This document shows, piece by piece, positions 19,506 through 28,432 of a DNA stretch of 54,403 nucleotides. The stretch is from positions 1 through 54,403 of the forward strand of contig JAHCBB010000033.1 in assembly GCA_019634635.1 (NCBI GenBank), given 5' to 3'. A program made the translations under genes and the position numbers. Under the pieces are notes generated by a model that saw only the letters and a list, made by a program, of their open reading frames with translations, had not been told where the DNA came from and ran no database searches. This DNA comes from Verrucomicrobiia bacterium. GTDB lineage: Bacteria; Verrucomicrobiota; Verrucomicrobiia; Limisphaerales; UBA9464. Each line of letters begins with the position of its first letter. Position 1 is the first letter of the stretch.

Positions 19506-21227
19506 TTACCCCGGCGAGGCGGGTGGCCTTGAATTCGCCGAAGCCACACGGCTGCCCCATTCGAGCAGTTCCCTGGTGCAATCGTCCCGGTCGAGGGCGC
19601 ACTCGATGAGCACCAGCCCGGTGTGGTGCCGGGCGCGTTCCACGGCCGCGGTCAATTCTGCACTGGTGGTTGCCTTGAGGCCCAGCCCGTTGCCCTCGCC
19701 GGCATTGAACACCTGGATCAGCCCGGCGTAGTCCCAGTTCTTGATGTTGTTGTAGGGGCCGTCGTGAATCTCCACCTCGATGGTATAACCCCGGTTGTTC
19801 AGCAGGAAAATGATCGGATTGACGTGGTATCGAATCATCGTGGACACCTCCTGGGCAGTGACCTGGAACGAGCCGTCCCCGATCAGCGCAATCACCCGCC
19901 TGGCAGGACCCGCCCCGATGGACACGCCGAGCGTTGCCCCGGTGCACCAGCCGATGGAGCCGTATTGCATCTGGAAGTGGTAGCCGGCACCGGCGGGCAG
20001 CGTCAGTTTCTGTCCGTTGAACCAGGAATCGCCCGTTTCCACGACGATGTGGGAACGGGCGTCCAGCAGGTGCTGCACCTGCGCGCGCAACTCGCGCAGC
20101 GACAGAGGCGTGTCGGTCGCCGCCAAAGGGGGTTGCGCGGGGTTCTCGTGCAGGCGCCGGTACGCCAGCAGCGAGGCCTCCTTCCTCGACACCCGTGCCG
20201 CCAACGTCGTCAGAAAATCATCCAGCCGGACGTTGTGGAACCGGGTTCCCGTGACGGTGACCCGGTCGGGGTCCGCGGTGATCGCCTTGTTGTGATGGAT
20301 GAGCGCCGTCCATCCGGTGGTGGTGTAGTCGTTGAAGATGGGCCCGGCGATGATCTGGCAGTCGCTGGACTCGATGACCTCGGCGCAGTCCTCGCTGCTG
20401 ACCGCGCCCCAATAGGTGCCGACAAAACCGGGATGGTTCTCACGGAACAATCCCTTGGCGTTGGGCATCACGGCCACGGCACAGCCCAGGGCGTTGGCCA
20501 GCTTTTCGAAGCTGTCTTGAGCGCCGGCGGGGGCGAGTTTGACCCCGGCAAGCAGCACGGGCTTGACCGCTGCCGTCAGGTGCGCGAGCGCGGCATCAAC
20601 GGCGGCCTTCAGGGAGGCCGGGTCGCTTGGGGTCCGGGCGGGCGGGAAGCTCATCGGTCCCGGGGCGGGGACCCGGGCGCCGGCCAGGTTGCAGGCCACT
20701 TCCAGATAGACCGGCTTCCGGTCGCGCAGACAGAGCGTCAGCGCCTCGTCAATCATCGTCGTGGCGTCGTCGAGATGGCGGATGACAAAGGTCTTGCGAA
20801 CCACCGGCTCAAAGCATTTCGAGGCCTGGTCAACGTCCTTCTCGCCGATGGTGTGGTGGAGGATGCGGCGGGCCGGGGCGTCGTTGGTGTTCGGTCCACC
20901 GGAGACGACGAGCACGGGCAGGTCGTCAGAATACGATCCCGCCGTGGAATTGAGCAGACTGGTGGCTCCCACCATGTAGGTCACCACCACCGCCGAGAAT
21001 CCGCGCACGCGGGCATAACCATCGGCGGCGTAACCCGCGTTGAGTTCGTTGCAGCACCCGACCATGCGCAGCCCGGGCTGCTTGAGCAGTTCGTCCAGCA
21101 GCACCAGGTTGTAGTCCCCGGGCACGCCGAAGAAGTCGGTGATGCCCGTCTGGGCAATGCGGGCGGCCAGGTAGCCACCAAGTGTCGTGGTCGGGGCCGG
21201 GGACGTGATGGATCCTCCTTCAGACAT
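19506..21227 (-). CDS. pdc: Pyruvate decarboxylase (TPP-dependent)
   Basis: This 573-aa cytoplasmic enzyme splits pyruvate non-oxidatively to acetaldehyde and CO2 using thiamine diphosphate and Mg2+. It follows the Zymomonas PDC pattern closely: GDYNLVLLDELL, then CCNELNAGYAADGYAR with the TPP-activating Glu61, and the catalytic His pair in RRILHHTIGEKD (His124/125). Later come FNDYTTTGW, the TPP motif GDGSFQVTAQEVSTM...NN, and NNRGYTIEVEIHDGPYNNIK with the second catalytic Glu. The HDGPYNNIKNWDYAGL stretch is essentially that of true PDCs and argues against indolepyruvate decarboxylase. The start ATG overlaps the malic enzyme stop by 8 bases. PDC is rare in bacteria. Confidence 0.92.
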   Translation of the reverse strand: MSEGGSITSPAPTTTLGGYLAARIAQTGITDFFGVPGDYNLVLLDELLKQPGLRMVGCCNELNAGYAADGYARVRGFSAVVVTYMVGATSLLNSTAGSYSDDLPVLVVSGGPNTNDAPARRILHHTIGEKDVDQASKCFEPVVRKTFVIRHLDDATTMIDEALTLCLRDRKPVYLEVACNLAGARVPAPGPMSFPPARTPSDPASLKAAVDAALAHLTAAVKPVLLAGVKLAPAGAQDSFEKLANALGCAVAVMPNAKGLFRENHPGFVGTYWGAVSSEDCAEVIESSDCQIIAGPIFNDYTTTGWTALIHHNKAITADPDRVTVTGTRFHNVRLDDFLTTLAARVSRKEASLLAYRRLHENPAQPPLAATDTPLSLRELRAQVQHLLDARSHIVVETGDSWFNGQKLTLPAGAGYHFQMQYGSIGWCTGATLGVSIGAGPARRVIALIGDGSFQVTAQEVSTMIRYHVNPIIFLLNNRGYTIEVEIHDGPYNNIKNWDYAGLIQVFNAGEGNGLGLKATTSAELTAAVERARHHTGLVLIECALDRDDCTRELLEWGSRVASANSRPPASPG

Positions 21228-22854
21228 AGGGTGTGTAGACGGGGGAGTAGGCACAGCGGCGCACGTGCGCGGGGACGTCGGCAGGACGCGGAACGCGCGC
21301 CAGCCCGCGATCAAAGATCCGCTGGGCCACACGGGTCGCGGCGTGCTGGGATGCTTCGAGAATGCGGCTTTGCGGCGGATAGATGAGGCCGCTGTCGAGC
21401 TGATCCTGCGTCACCTGCTCCGCAACGGCCTGCGCGGCGCAGATGAACAATTCCTGGGTGACGCGGCTGGCCTCGGTGGCCAGGACCGCCAGACCGATGG
21501 CGGGGAAGATATAGACATTGTTGCCCTGTCCGGGAATGAAGGTCCTGCCGGCGAAGTCCACCGGGGCGAAGGGGCTGCCACTGGCGAAGATCGCCCGGCC
21601 TGCGGACCAGGTGTAGGCCTCCTCCGCCGTGCATTCCGATCGGGAGGTTGGATTCGAGTAGGGGAAGATGACCGGACGCGGATTGATCCGGCTCATGGCC
21701 TCGATGACGGCTCGATTGAACAGCTTCGGGACCGTGCTGACGCCGATGATCGCGGTCGGTCGGATCGCCTCGATGGCGGCAACGAAGCTCGGCACTGCCG
21801 GGTGATCGTGCGAGAAGGGTTTCTGGAAATCCGTCAGATCGTTGCGGTCGGCCGTGACCAATCCCTGGATGTCGTAGAGCCAGTTCCGCCGGCGCGCCTG
21901 TTCGATCGTCAGCCCTTCGAGGGCCATGGCGTCGCTGATGAGTTCGGCGATTCCCGTGGCCGCGGCGCCGCCCCCGAGGAAGAGCACGGTCTGTTCGCTG
22001 AGCTTCCGGCCGCTGATCCTGATGGCACCGTACAGGCCCGCGAGTGCCACGGCCGCCGTGCCCTGGATGTCGTCGTTGTAGGTGCAGACCTTGTCGCGAT
22101 AACGATTCAGGATGGCGTAGGCATTGAAATTCGCAAAGTCCTCCCACTGGATGCAGCACTTCGGATGGAGTTCCTGCACCGCCGAGACAAATTCGTCCAC
22201 GAACGCATCATAGGCTGGCCCGCGGACACGCTCCTGCCGCAGGCCCAGGTAGAGCGGATCCTCCCGCAGATCCTGGTTGTTCGTTCCGACGTCCAGGGTG
22301 ACCGGCAGGGTCAGATCCGGCGGCACGCCGGCGCAGGCCGTATAAAGCGCGAGCTTGCCGACGGGGATGCCCATGCCGCCCACGCCCAGGTCTCCCAGAC
22401 CGAGAATCCGCTCCCCGTCTGTGACCACAATGAAGCGTACGTCCGTCTCCGGCCAGTTCTTCATCAATTCACGGACCCGGCCTTTGGCGGTGATCGGCAA
22501 GTAGAGCCCGCGTGAGCCCCGGAAAACATGGTCGAATTTCTGGCAGGCCTCACCCACCGTCGGCGTGTACACCAGCGGCATGAAGCGGGCCGGATCCGAC
22601 ATCAACACCGCATAAAAGAGCGTCTGGTTCCGGCTCTGCAGATCCGACAGGAACAGATACTTCTGCAGATCATCCGGGATGGACTCAAGCTGGTTGTGCA
22701 CGCGGGCGATCTGCACGCGGATTTCCTGGACCTGATCGGGCAGGAGGCCATTGAGTCCAAGCGCATCGCGTTCCGCCTGTGTGAATGCCGAGCCTTTGTT
22801 GAATCGGGGATTGTGAAGCAGGGCGAAGCCGCGGAGGTCTTTATCGAGAGTCAT
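21220..22854 (-). CDS. maeA: NAD-dependent malic enzyme
   Basis: This 544-aa enzyme oxidatively decarboxylates malate to pyruvate, CO2 and NADH. Family signatures include FYAVLMSDPARFMPLVYTPT, GLGDLGVGGMGIPVGKL (with the catalytic region around it), IQWEDFANFNA, the metal site and Lys region in CTYNDDIQGTAAVALAG, and the dinucleotide fold FLGGGAAATGIAELI. The layout matches the long MaeA/SfcA type, not the short MaeB type. ATG 22854 (MTLDKDLRG) fits family N-termini. It is the first gene of a two-gene operon with pdc, overlapping it by 8 bases, so its product pyruvate can feed straight into the decarboxylase. Confidence 0.94.
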   Translation of the reverse strand: MTLDKDLRGFALLHNPRFNKGSAFTQAERDALGLNGLLPDQVQEIRVQIARVHNQLESIPDDLQKYLFLSDLQSRNQTLFYAVLMSDPARFMPLVYTPTVGEACQKFDHVFRGSRGLYLPITAKGRVRELMKNWPETDVRFIVVTDGERILGLGDLGVGGMGIPVGKLALYTACAGVPPDLTLPVTLDVGTNNQDLREDPLYLGLRQERVRGPAYDAFVDEFVSAVQELHPKCCIQWEDFANFNAYAILNRYRDKVCTYNDDIQGTAAVALAGLYGAIRISGRKLSEQTVLFLGGGAAATGIAELISDAMALEGLTIEQARRRNWLYDIQGLVTADRNDLTDFQKPFSHDHPAVPSFVAAIEAIRPTAIIGVSTVPKLFNRAVIEAMSRINPRPVIFPYSNPTSRSECTAEEAYTWSAGRAIFASGSPFAPVDFAGRTFIPGQGNNVYIFPAIGLAVLATEASRVTQELFICAAQAVAEQVTQDQLDSGLIYPPQSRILEASQHAATRVAQRIFDRGLARVPRPADVPAHVRRCAYSPVYTPYV

Positions 22855-23502
22855 ATGGATTGCGTGCTCCAACGATCCGCCCGGATGGCAGGGTTGATCC
22901 GATATCAGGTTGCGTTTTTTCTGCCGCCGGCTGGAAATTCGGTTTAAACGCCGCGATCGAGGATGGAGATCCGGCTGGAATGCTCCAAATCCCTGTCGAG
23001 TGAACCGGGCGACCCGGGCTGTGTCAACAGCGGGCGTTCTGTCGCAACGGAGCACCCTGTTGCGGGAATGGGTTGAGAGGCTGTCGAACGACTCCGGCGC
23101 GGGCGGCGCACGCCGGGACGTGGTGTGAGGCCGCAGACCCGAGGCTGGAGGCTGGAGGCGACCGATTTTGACGCCGGGGGCGCAGACGCCGCTCCTCACC
23201 TGGAGCGCGCTCCAGGCGGAGAGAACTCAATGGGGTGATTCCCTTTGACCGTTTGTTCGGTGAGGGCTCCTTGAACGCAGCCTTCATCGCCATTTTTGGA
23301 CGCTGCATCCAGAATCGCCAAATGCACTGCGCCGGCAGTTTGAAGCTTCCTCTGCGGGGCTTCCGATTCCCCTCGGAGCGTACCGGCGAATCGTCGGCCG
23401 CGCGACTGCCGCTTCGAGGGCGACGTTGCCGAGGTTGACGGCCGGCCCGTTCAAGAGTCCAGCCACTGTGGGGAATCGGGCCTCTCATCAGGGCGGAATG
23501 CC
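22855..23502. other. 650-bp region without a supported gene
   Basis: No convincing coding frame was found. The region should carry the malic enzyme promoter near its left end. It holds an 18-bp perfect palindrome (23199-23216) and a stretch around 23130-23220 (GGAGGCTGGAGGCGACC repeats, then CGCAGACGCCGCTCC) whose style suggests a dispersed intergenic repeat. That needs comparison with the rest of the genome. Confidence 0.4.
23199..23216. repeat. 18-bp perfect palindrome
   Basis: CCTGGAGCGCGCTCCAGG reads the same on both strands. It could be an operator, a hairpin in RNA, or part of an intergenic repeat. It lies 345 bases upstream of the malic enzyme start, too far for a simple operator of that gene, and about 290 bases after the end of cdsA. 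Confidence 0.5.
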
Positions 23503-24444
23503 TCAGGTGAAATAGAACCGCACCAAATGAAAGAACACCGGCGCGGCGAAACAGAGGGAATCCATCCGGTCCATGACGCCGCCATGGCCCTCGATCAGTG
23601 CGCCGTAGTCCTTCACGCCCCGGTCGCGTTTGATGGCGGACATGACCAGCCCGCCCGCGAAGCCGAGGCAGGCAATCGCCAGCGCCATGCCGGCCGATTG
23701 CAGCGGTGTGAACGGCGTGATCCGCCAGAGTGCCGCGCCGATGGCCGTGGCCGAGGCGATGCCGCCGATGAACCCCTCCCACGTCTTGTTCGGGCTGACC
23801 GTGGGCACGATGCGATGCCGTCCGAGCGTCTTGCCCCAGACGTATTGCAGCACGTCGCCGAGCTGGGCGACGACCACGAGGTAGAAGATCAGCTCGGCGT
23901 TCCGCCCTTCGTAGCCGGCGATCTCCAGCGTCATCAGGGCGGGCACGTGGCTCACGCAATACACGCAGAGCAACAGCGCCCATTGGATCTTGGCGGTCCG
24001 TTCCAGGAACCGTTCGCAGTCGCCCACCACCGCGCTGCGCACCGGGATGAAGAGGAAGACATAGACCGGGATGAGGATGCTGAAGAGTCCATACCACTCC
24101 TCGGCGATCAGCCAGTATTGCAGGGGCGTGATGATGAAGAAGGCCCAGAAAAGTGTGCGATGATCTGCGGGTCGCGTCGGGGTGAGGGTGATGAATTCCC
24201 GCAACGCGAGGAATGATGCGACGCCGAAAAGCGCGATCACGCCCGGCTTCCCCAGCAGCAGCGCGCCCGCGAAGACCGCCGCCATGACCCACCACGCGGC
24301 GGTGCGGGCATTGAGATTGGCCACGGTGGCGCGCCATTCGTCGTCGCCGGGCCTCCGGGCCAGCCACCCACCGACGACGCTGGCCACGACGAGGATTCCG
24401 AGGATCCCGCCGAAGAGCCCTAGCAACTGGGGATCGAAGTTCAT
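23503..24444 (-). CDS. cdsA: Phosphatidate cytidylyltransferase
   Basis: This 313-aa integral membrane protein makes CDP-diacylglycerol from phosphatidate and CTP. The family signature is visible near the C-terminus: SAIKRDRGVKDYGALIEGHG, then GVMDRMDS, the S-x-x-K-R-x(4)-K-D-x(5)-GHGG-x(2)-D-R-x-D pattern that forms the active site. About eight hydrophobic segments occur, the first at residues 8-28. GKTLGRHRIVPTVSPNKTWEG is the other conserved block. It is the last gene of a cassette; its ATG overlaps the acyltransferase stop (ATGA). With its two neighbours it can activate a phosphatidate and transfer it to an alcohol. It may be a second, cassette-specific CDS enzyme. Confidence 0.9.
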   Translation of the reverse strand: MNFDPQLLGLFGGILGILVVASVVGGWLARRPGDDEWRATVANLNARTAAWWVMAAVFAGALLLGKPGVIALFGVASFLALREFITLTPTRPADHRTLFWAFFIITPLQYWLIAEEWYGLFSILIPVYVFLFIPVRSAVVGDCERFLERTAKIQWALLLCVYCVSHVPALMTLEIAGYEGRNAELIFYLVVVAQLGDVLQYVWGKTLGRHRIVPTVSPNKTWEGFIGGIASATAIGAALWRITPFTPLQSAGMALAIACLGFAGGLVMSAIKRDRGVKDYGALIEGHGGVMDRMDSLCFAAPVFFHLVRFYFT

Positions 24445-25043
24445 GGGTTTCGAAGGTTCCAGACGGCGCGTCGGGCGCGTTCGAGGAAGCCGGGCTTGGT
24501 CTCGCCCGCCTCCAGCCTCATCGGCGCCCCGACGGTGAGGCTGCACAGCATCGGGACCGGCAGGCCTTCACCCCTGGGCAGGACGCGGTTCAGGTTCTCC
24601 AGGTAGACGGGGATGAACTCGACGTCCGGCTTCTGCTTCGCCAGGTGATAGAGCCCGCTCTTGAAGGCCTCGGGCTCGGGGCCGTTCTTGCGGCCGCCTT
24701 CGGGGAAAATGATCAACGAATCCGTCGCGCCCATCGCTTCGGTCATGGCGGTGAGCGGGTTGGTGCTGGGGGTGACCTTCTGCCGCTCGATCAGCACGGC
24801 ATGGAAGACCCGGTGCGCCAGGAAGCGGCGGATCGGGCCCTTTTCCCAGTAGTCGCGCGCGGCGACCGGACGCGTCGTGGCGCGCAGGCCGGGAGGCAAC
24901 GCCGCCCAGATGACGAGGGCGTCAAGGTTGCTCGTGTGGTTGGCGAAGTAGATCCGCTGCCTGGGAACGGGGGCGCAGCCCTGCCAGTGAGCGCGGACGC
25001 CGCAGAGCAGCCGGACCAGGCCGGTGAGCAAGAGCGAGGTCAT
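24441..25043 (-). CDS. 1-acyl-glycerol-3-phosphate acyltransferase-like protein
   Basis: This 200-aa member of the PlsC/LPLAT acyltransferase superfamily transfers a fatty acyl group to lysophosphatidate or a similar acceptor at the inner membrane. The catalytic motif is NHTSNLD (NHx4D) near residue 36, and the acceptor-binding motif is FPEGGRKNG. A hydrophobic N-terminus (MTSLLLTGLVRLL) likely anchors it. Its ATG overlaps the upstream CDP-alcohol transferase stop, and its stop overlaps the cdsA start, so the three are translationally coupled. It is somewhat shorter than typical PlsC. Confidence 0.88.
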   Translation of the reverse strand: MTSLLLTGLVRLLCGVRAHWQGCAPVPRQRIYFANHTSNLDALVIWAALPPGLRATTRPVAARDYWEKGPIRRFLAHRVFHAVLIERQKVTPSTNPLTAMTEAMGATDSLIIFPEGGRKNGPEPEAFKSGLYHLAKQKPDVEFIPVYLENLNRVLPRGEGLPVPMLCSLTVGAPMRLEAGETKPGFLERARRAVWNLRNP

Positions 25044-25696
25044 CGAGATTCCAGATCGCGGACGATCCGGCCGGTGCGACGAACGATGGTGACGAGGCTG
25101 CCGACCACGACGACCGACAGTCCGATCGTCAGTGCCTTGGCGGCGACCGCCCACCATGGTGCGGCGCAGGCGATCAGGCACGCGACGGTCATCACGGCCA
25201 TGCGATGTTGCTTGGCCATCGGGCCGCAGAAGTGCTGCGAAGCGCCGCCCGCCGCGCCCATCGCCCGGACGTAGGCTGTGGTCACGGCCAACACCGCTGC
25301 CAGCCAGCCCAACGTCGGCATCCACGCATGGCCGGTTGACAACGCGTGGCCCGCGCCGGCGAAGACGAAGGCATCCGAAAACCGGTCAGGCAGTTCGTTG
25401 AAGACCTCACCGGACTTTGTCTTGAAGCCACCCTCGATGGCGACCATGCCGTCGAAGAGGTTGCAGAGCAATCGGAGCTGCATCCCGGCCATCGCACCGA
25501 CCATGCAGGCGATCCAAGCCGCTGGCGCTTCCACGCGTCCCGCGAACCAGAAGCTCAGACCGGCCACTCCGCCAAAGACCGCGCTGAGGACCGAGATGGT
25601 GTTCGGCTTCAAGCCGGCCCTGACCAAGGCACGCGCGGCGGCGGCGGCCCAAGAAGTGTTCCGTGCGGCTATGGGGCGACGAGAGGGTCCGTTCAT
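25040..25696 (-). CDS. CDP-alcohol phosphatidyltransferase family protein, variant motif
   Basis: This 218-aa polytopic membrane protein of the CDP-alcohol phosphotransferase family moves a phosphatidyl group from CDP-diacylglycerol to an alcohol. The usual motif is DxxDGxxARx8GxxxDxxxD. Here it reads NLFDGMVAIEGG, then KSGEVFNELPDRFSD: the first Asp is Asn, Arg is Ile, and the last Asp pair sits four residues further on (Gx7Dx3D). This points to a separate subfamily with an unassigned alcohol. ATG 25696 (MNGPSRRPIA) was chosen; an upstream ATG at 25738 is less likely. It is the first gene of the ATGA-coupled lipid cassette. Confidence 0.8.
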   Translation of the reverse strand: MNGPSRRPIAARNTSWAAAAARALVRAGLKPNTISVLSAVFGGVAGLSFWFAGRVEAPAAWIACMVGAMAGMQLRLLCNLFDGMVAIEGGFKTKSGEVFNELPDRFSDAFVFAGAGHALSTGHAWMPTLGWLAAVLAVTTAYVRAMGAAGGASQHFCGPMAKQHRMAVMTVACLIACAAPWWAVAAKALTIGLSVVVVGSLVTIVRRTGRIVRDLESR

Positions 25697-25976
25697 GGCC
25701 TGGGGCGGGTTCCGCAGGCCATCATTGATCCAGCACACCGCCGGGAATCAAGCCTCACAGCCCCCGACCTGGGGCGACTTCCCCGTGCCGTGCAGGGCAG
25801 CCGCGTCCAATCAATGCATTCCATCGTCGCCCGCCCTTTTCCCACGATCCTCAGGAATCACTCCTGCGTCGCAGGACGGGAATTGGCAGGAGGGGCTTGA
25901 CGGACCAGCGGACCCCGGGTGTTTAGTCCTCCCGTCCGGACGGGAGCCGCCGCGATTCCCGGGACGACCGCTTCAG

Positions 25977-26873
25977 ATGAACGCCAACCGCCGCCAGTTT
26001 CTCCTCCAGTCCGCCGCCGCCCTTGCGGCCGGATGTGCCACCCGGCCCAAGCCGCCCGCCTACGAGATCAGCCTGGCCGAATGGTCGCTGCACAAGGCGC
26101 TGTTTGGCAAGCAGATGACCCATCTCGATTTTCCGAAGGTCGCGCGAGAGGACTACGGCATCGGGGCGATCGAGCTGGTCAATCAGTTCATGATGCAGCA
26201 GGCGACGGATGCCGCCTACCTCCGCGAGTTCAGGAGCCGTGCGGACGGGGAGGGGGTGCGGGTCCTCCTGATCATGTGCGATGGTGAGGGGAATCTGGGG
26301 GATCCGGATCCCGCAAGGCGGCGTCAGGCGGTGGTCAACCACCACAAGTGGGCGGACGCGGCCCGGTATCTCGGCGGCCACAGCATCCGGGTGAATGCGG
26401 CCACCGGAGACATCGGCTCCTACGAGGAGCAGCAGGATCGTGCCGTGGACGGGCTGTCTGCCCTTGCGGACTACTGCGCGACGCTCGGCATGCATTGCCT
26501 GGTGGAGAATCATGGCGGCCTCAGCTCCGATGGCGCCTGGCTTTCCGGGGTGATACGCCGGGTGGGCAAGCCCAACTGCGGGACGCTGCCGGATTTCGGC
26601 AACTTCCAGATCCGGCCCGGGGAATGGTACGACCGCTATCTGGGCGTGGAGCAACTGATGCCCTTCGCCCGGGCGGTCAGTGCCAAGTCCAATGATTTTG
26701 ATGCCGATGGGAACTGTGTGGAGACCGACTACTTCCGTATGATGCGCATCGTGCTGGATGCCGGCTACCACGGGTACGTGGGCATTGAGTATGAGGGCGG
26801 CACCCTCAGCGAGCACGACGGCATCGTCGCCACTCAACGGCTCCTGGAACGGGTGCGCAGCACCCTGGCGTGA
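25977..26873 (+). CDS. Exported sugar-phosphate isomerase/epimerase-like TIM-barrel protein
   Basis: This encodes 298 aa. The N-terminus MNANRRQFLLQSAAALAAGC combines a Tat-like RRQFL motif with a lipobox-like AAGC, so the protein is probably exported folded and may be lipid-anchored. The rest is an AP-endonuclease-2/xylose-isomerase-type TIM barrel: GIGAIELVNQF, then CLVENHGGLSSDGAW with metal ligands, GTLPDFGNFQI, SNDFDADGN and GYVGIEYEGGTLSEHDGI. Such barrels isomerise or epimerise sugars and related polyols. Many Tat-exported members exist in Planctomycetes and Verrucomicrobia, with no defined substrate. It converges on the M16 genes. Confidence 0.85.
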   Translation: MNANRRQFLLQSAAALAAGCATRPKPPAYEISLAEWSLHKALFGKQMTHLDFPKVAREDYGIGAIELVNQFMMQQATDAAYLREFRSRADGEGVRVLLIMCDGEGNLGDPDPARRRQAVVNHHKWADAARYLGGHSIRVNAATGDIGSYEEQQDRAVDGLSALADYCATLGMHCLVENHGGLSSDGAWLSGVIRRVGKPNCGTLPDFGNFQIRPGEWYDRYLGVEQLMPFARAVSAKSNDFDADGNCVETDYFRMMRIVLDAGYHGYVGIEYEGGTLSEHDGIVATQRLLERVRSTLA

Positions 26874-26904
26874 GTCGCGGGGCCCGGTTGGGAGTTCCCG
26901 GCCC

Positions 26905-28401
26905 TCACGGCAGCGGCTGCATCGTCATGGGATCACGCAAGGGGACCCGCGTGACCGGGCCGTCCGACAGTTGGCGGAGGCCGACGGGGTGCGCCGGATC
27001 CCCCTCCTCGATGGCACCGGCCTGACCCACCATCAGGATGACCGCGCGATCCGGATGCAGGTGCTCCCGGGCCACGCGTTGGACGTCGTCGCTTGTGACA
27101 GCTTCGATGCGCGAACGCCACCGCTGCCAGTACGTGGGGTCCTGTGCATAGCGTCCCGTCAACTCATCTCGGGCAAACACGGCCGCGACCTTGGCCTTGG
27201 TGTTGAAGGTCTCCGGGAATGTGTCCACGAAGGAACGCTTGGCCGTGGCGAGTTCGTCATCGCCCACCGGTTTCCTCCCGATGGAGGTGATCTCCTCCAG
27301 CACGATTTGTGTCGCGTAGGTGACCGTGCGGGACTTGGAGGCGAACGCGGCGAGGAACGGAGGCGGGTAATAGATCCCGCCCTGGAAGCTGCTGCCGGCG
27401 CCGTAGGCCAGTCCCTCGTCGGATCGCACCCGGTTCATGATCCGCGAGGTGAAGCCGCCGCCCCCGAGAATGTCGTTCATCACCAGGATGGCGAACATGT
27501 CCGGATTGCTCCGCAACACCCCCGGGAGCATCACGGCGACCCGACCCTGGTTGACGTCCTTGTTGACCAGGTAGATGCCGGGAGGGGCCATCTGGATGTC
27601 GGTGGGGATGGCCGGCGGCGGCTCGCCGGTGTGGGGCCAGTCGGAAAACAGGGATTCAAGCCGGCCGATCATGGCGTCCCGATCAAAGTCACCGCTTGCC
27701 GCGACCACAAAGCTGCCGGGATGGATCCACCGACGGTGGAAGCCATGGAGGTCCTCGGCGGTGATGGACTGCACGCTTTGTGCGGTGGGAAAGCGGCAGA
27801 GCCAGAAGTGGGTGCCGTAGGCCAGGAACCGTCGTTCGCGGGACTCGATGGCCGTGGAGTCATCGTTGCGCTGCTTCATCGCCTGCAGGGACTGCTGACG
27901 GTACAGGTCGAGTTTGTCCTGCTGGAACCGCGGCGCGGTGAGCACCTCGCGCAGGATCTCCAGGCCTTCGGGCAAGTCCTTGGACAGCAGGTTGAGCGAG
28001 ACCGAACCGGAGTCATCGCCGATGCCGGAGCCCAGGTTGGCCGCCAGAAACGCGAGGCGTTCCTCGAGGGCCTCGGCGGTCATGGATTTCGTGCCGCCGC
28101 GGACCAGCAAATGCCCGGTGGCGTCGGCGAGGCCCGCCTGGTCTGCCGGGTCGAGGTAGCTGCCGCACCGGATCAGGATGCTGAGCGTGACGAGGGGCAG
28201 GGTGCGGTCCGGAACCACATAGGCGACGGGGCCGGACTTCAGGGCCACCCGGTAGTCCGACGGATTCGGTGGCTCATACACCAGCGGCGGAAAATCCAGT
28301 TGCTCGGGCCGATTGGGGATGTCCGCGGCGGTGGCGATCCACGGAGCGAACAGAAGGGCGAGGGCGAGGGCGGGGGCGGCGGACGGACGGTGGAACTTCA
28401 T
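26905..28401 (-). CDS. M16 family peptidase-like protein, zinc motif missing
   Basis: This 498-aa exported protein (signal peptide MKFHRPSAAPALALALLFAP, cut near ATA-A) has the two-domain M16 (insulinase/MPP-like) fold. In the first domain the expected HxxEH is replaced: the place reads AGLADATGHLLVRGG. It therefore cannot bind catalytic zinc and should be the non-catalytic partner. The second half contains the glycine-rich NDILGGGGFTSRIMNRVRSD and GLAYGAGSSFQGG that in M16 beta-type subunits complete the active site. The gene follows the catalytic M16 gene on the same strand after 31 bases, the usual arrangement of a periplasmic heterodimer. Confidence 0.9.
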   Translation of the reverse strand: MKFHRPSAAPALALALLFAPWIATAADIPNRPEQLDFPPLVYEPPNPSDYRVALKSGPVAYVVPDRTLPLVTLSILIRCGSYLDPADQAGLADATGHLLVRGGTKSMTAEALEERLAFLAANLGSGIGDDSGSVSLNLLSKDLPEGLEILREVLTAPRFQQDKLDLYRQQSLQAMKQRNDDSTAIESRERRFLAYGTHFWLCRFPTAQSVQSITAEDLHGFHRRWIHPGSFVVAASGDFDRDAMIGRLESLFSDWPHTGEPPPAIPTDIQMAPPGIYLVNKDVNQGRVAVMLPGVLRSNPDMFAILVMNDILGGGGFTSRIMNRVRSDEGLAYGAGSSFQGGIYYPPPFLAAFASKSRTVTYATQIVLEEITSIGRKPVGDDELATAKRSFVDTFPETFNTKAKVAAVFARDELTGRYAQDPTYWQRWRSRIEAVTSDDVQRVAREHLHPDRAVILMVGQAGAIEEGDPAHPVGLRQLSDGPVTRVPLRDPMTMQPLP

Positions 28402-28432
28402 GGCGTGCGAAGGCGTGTGGTGGGGACGTCCG

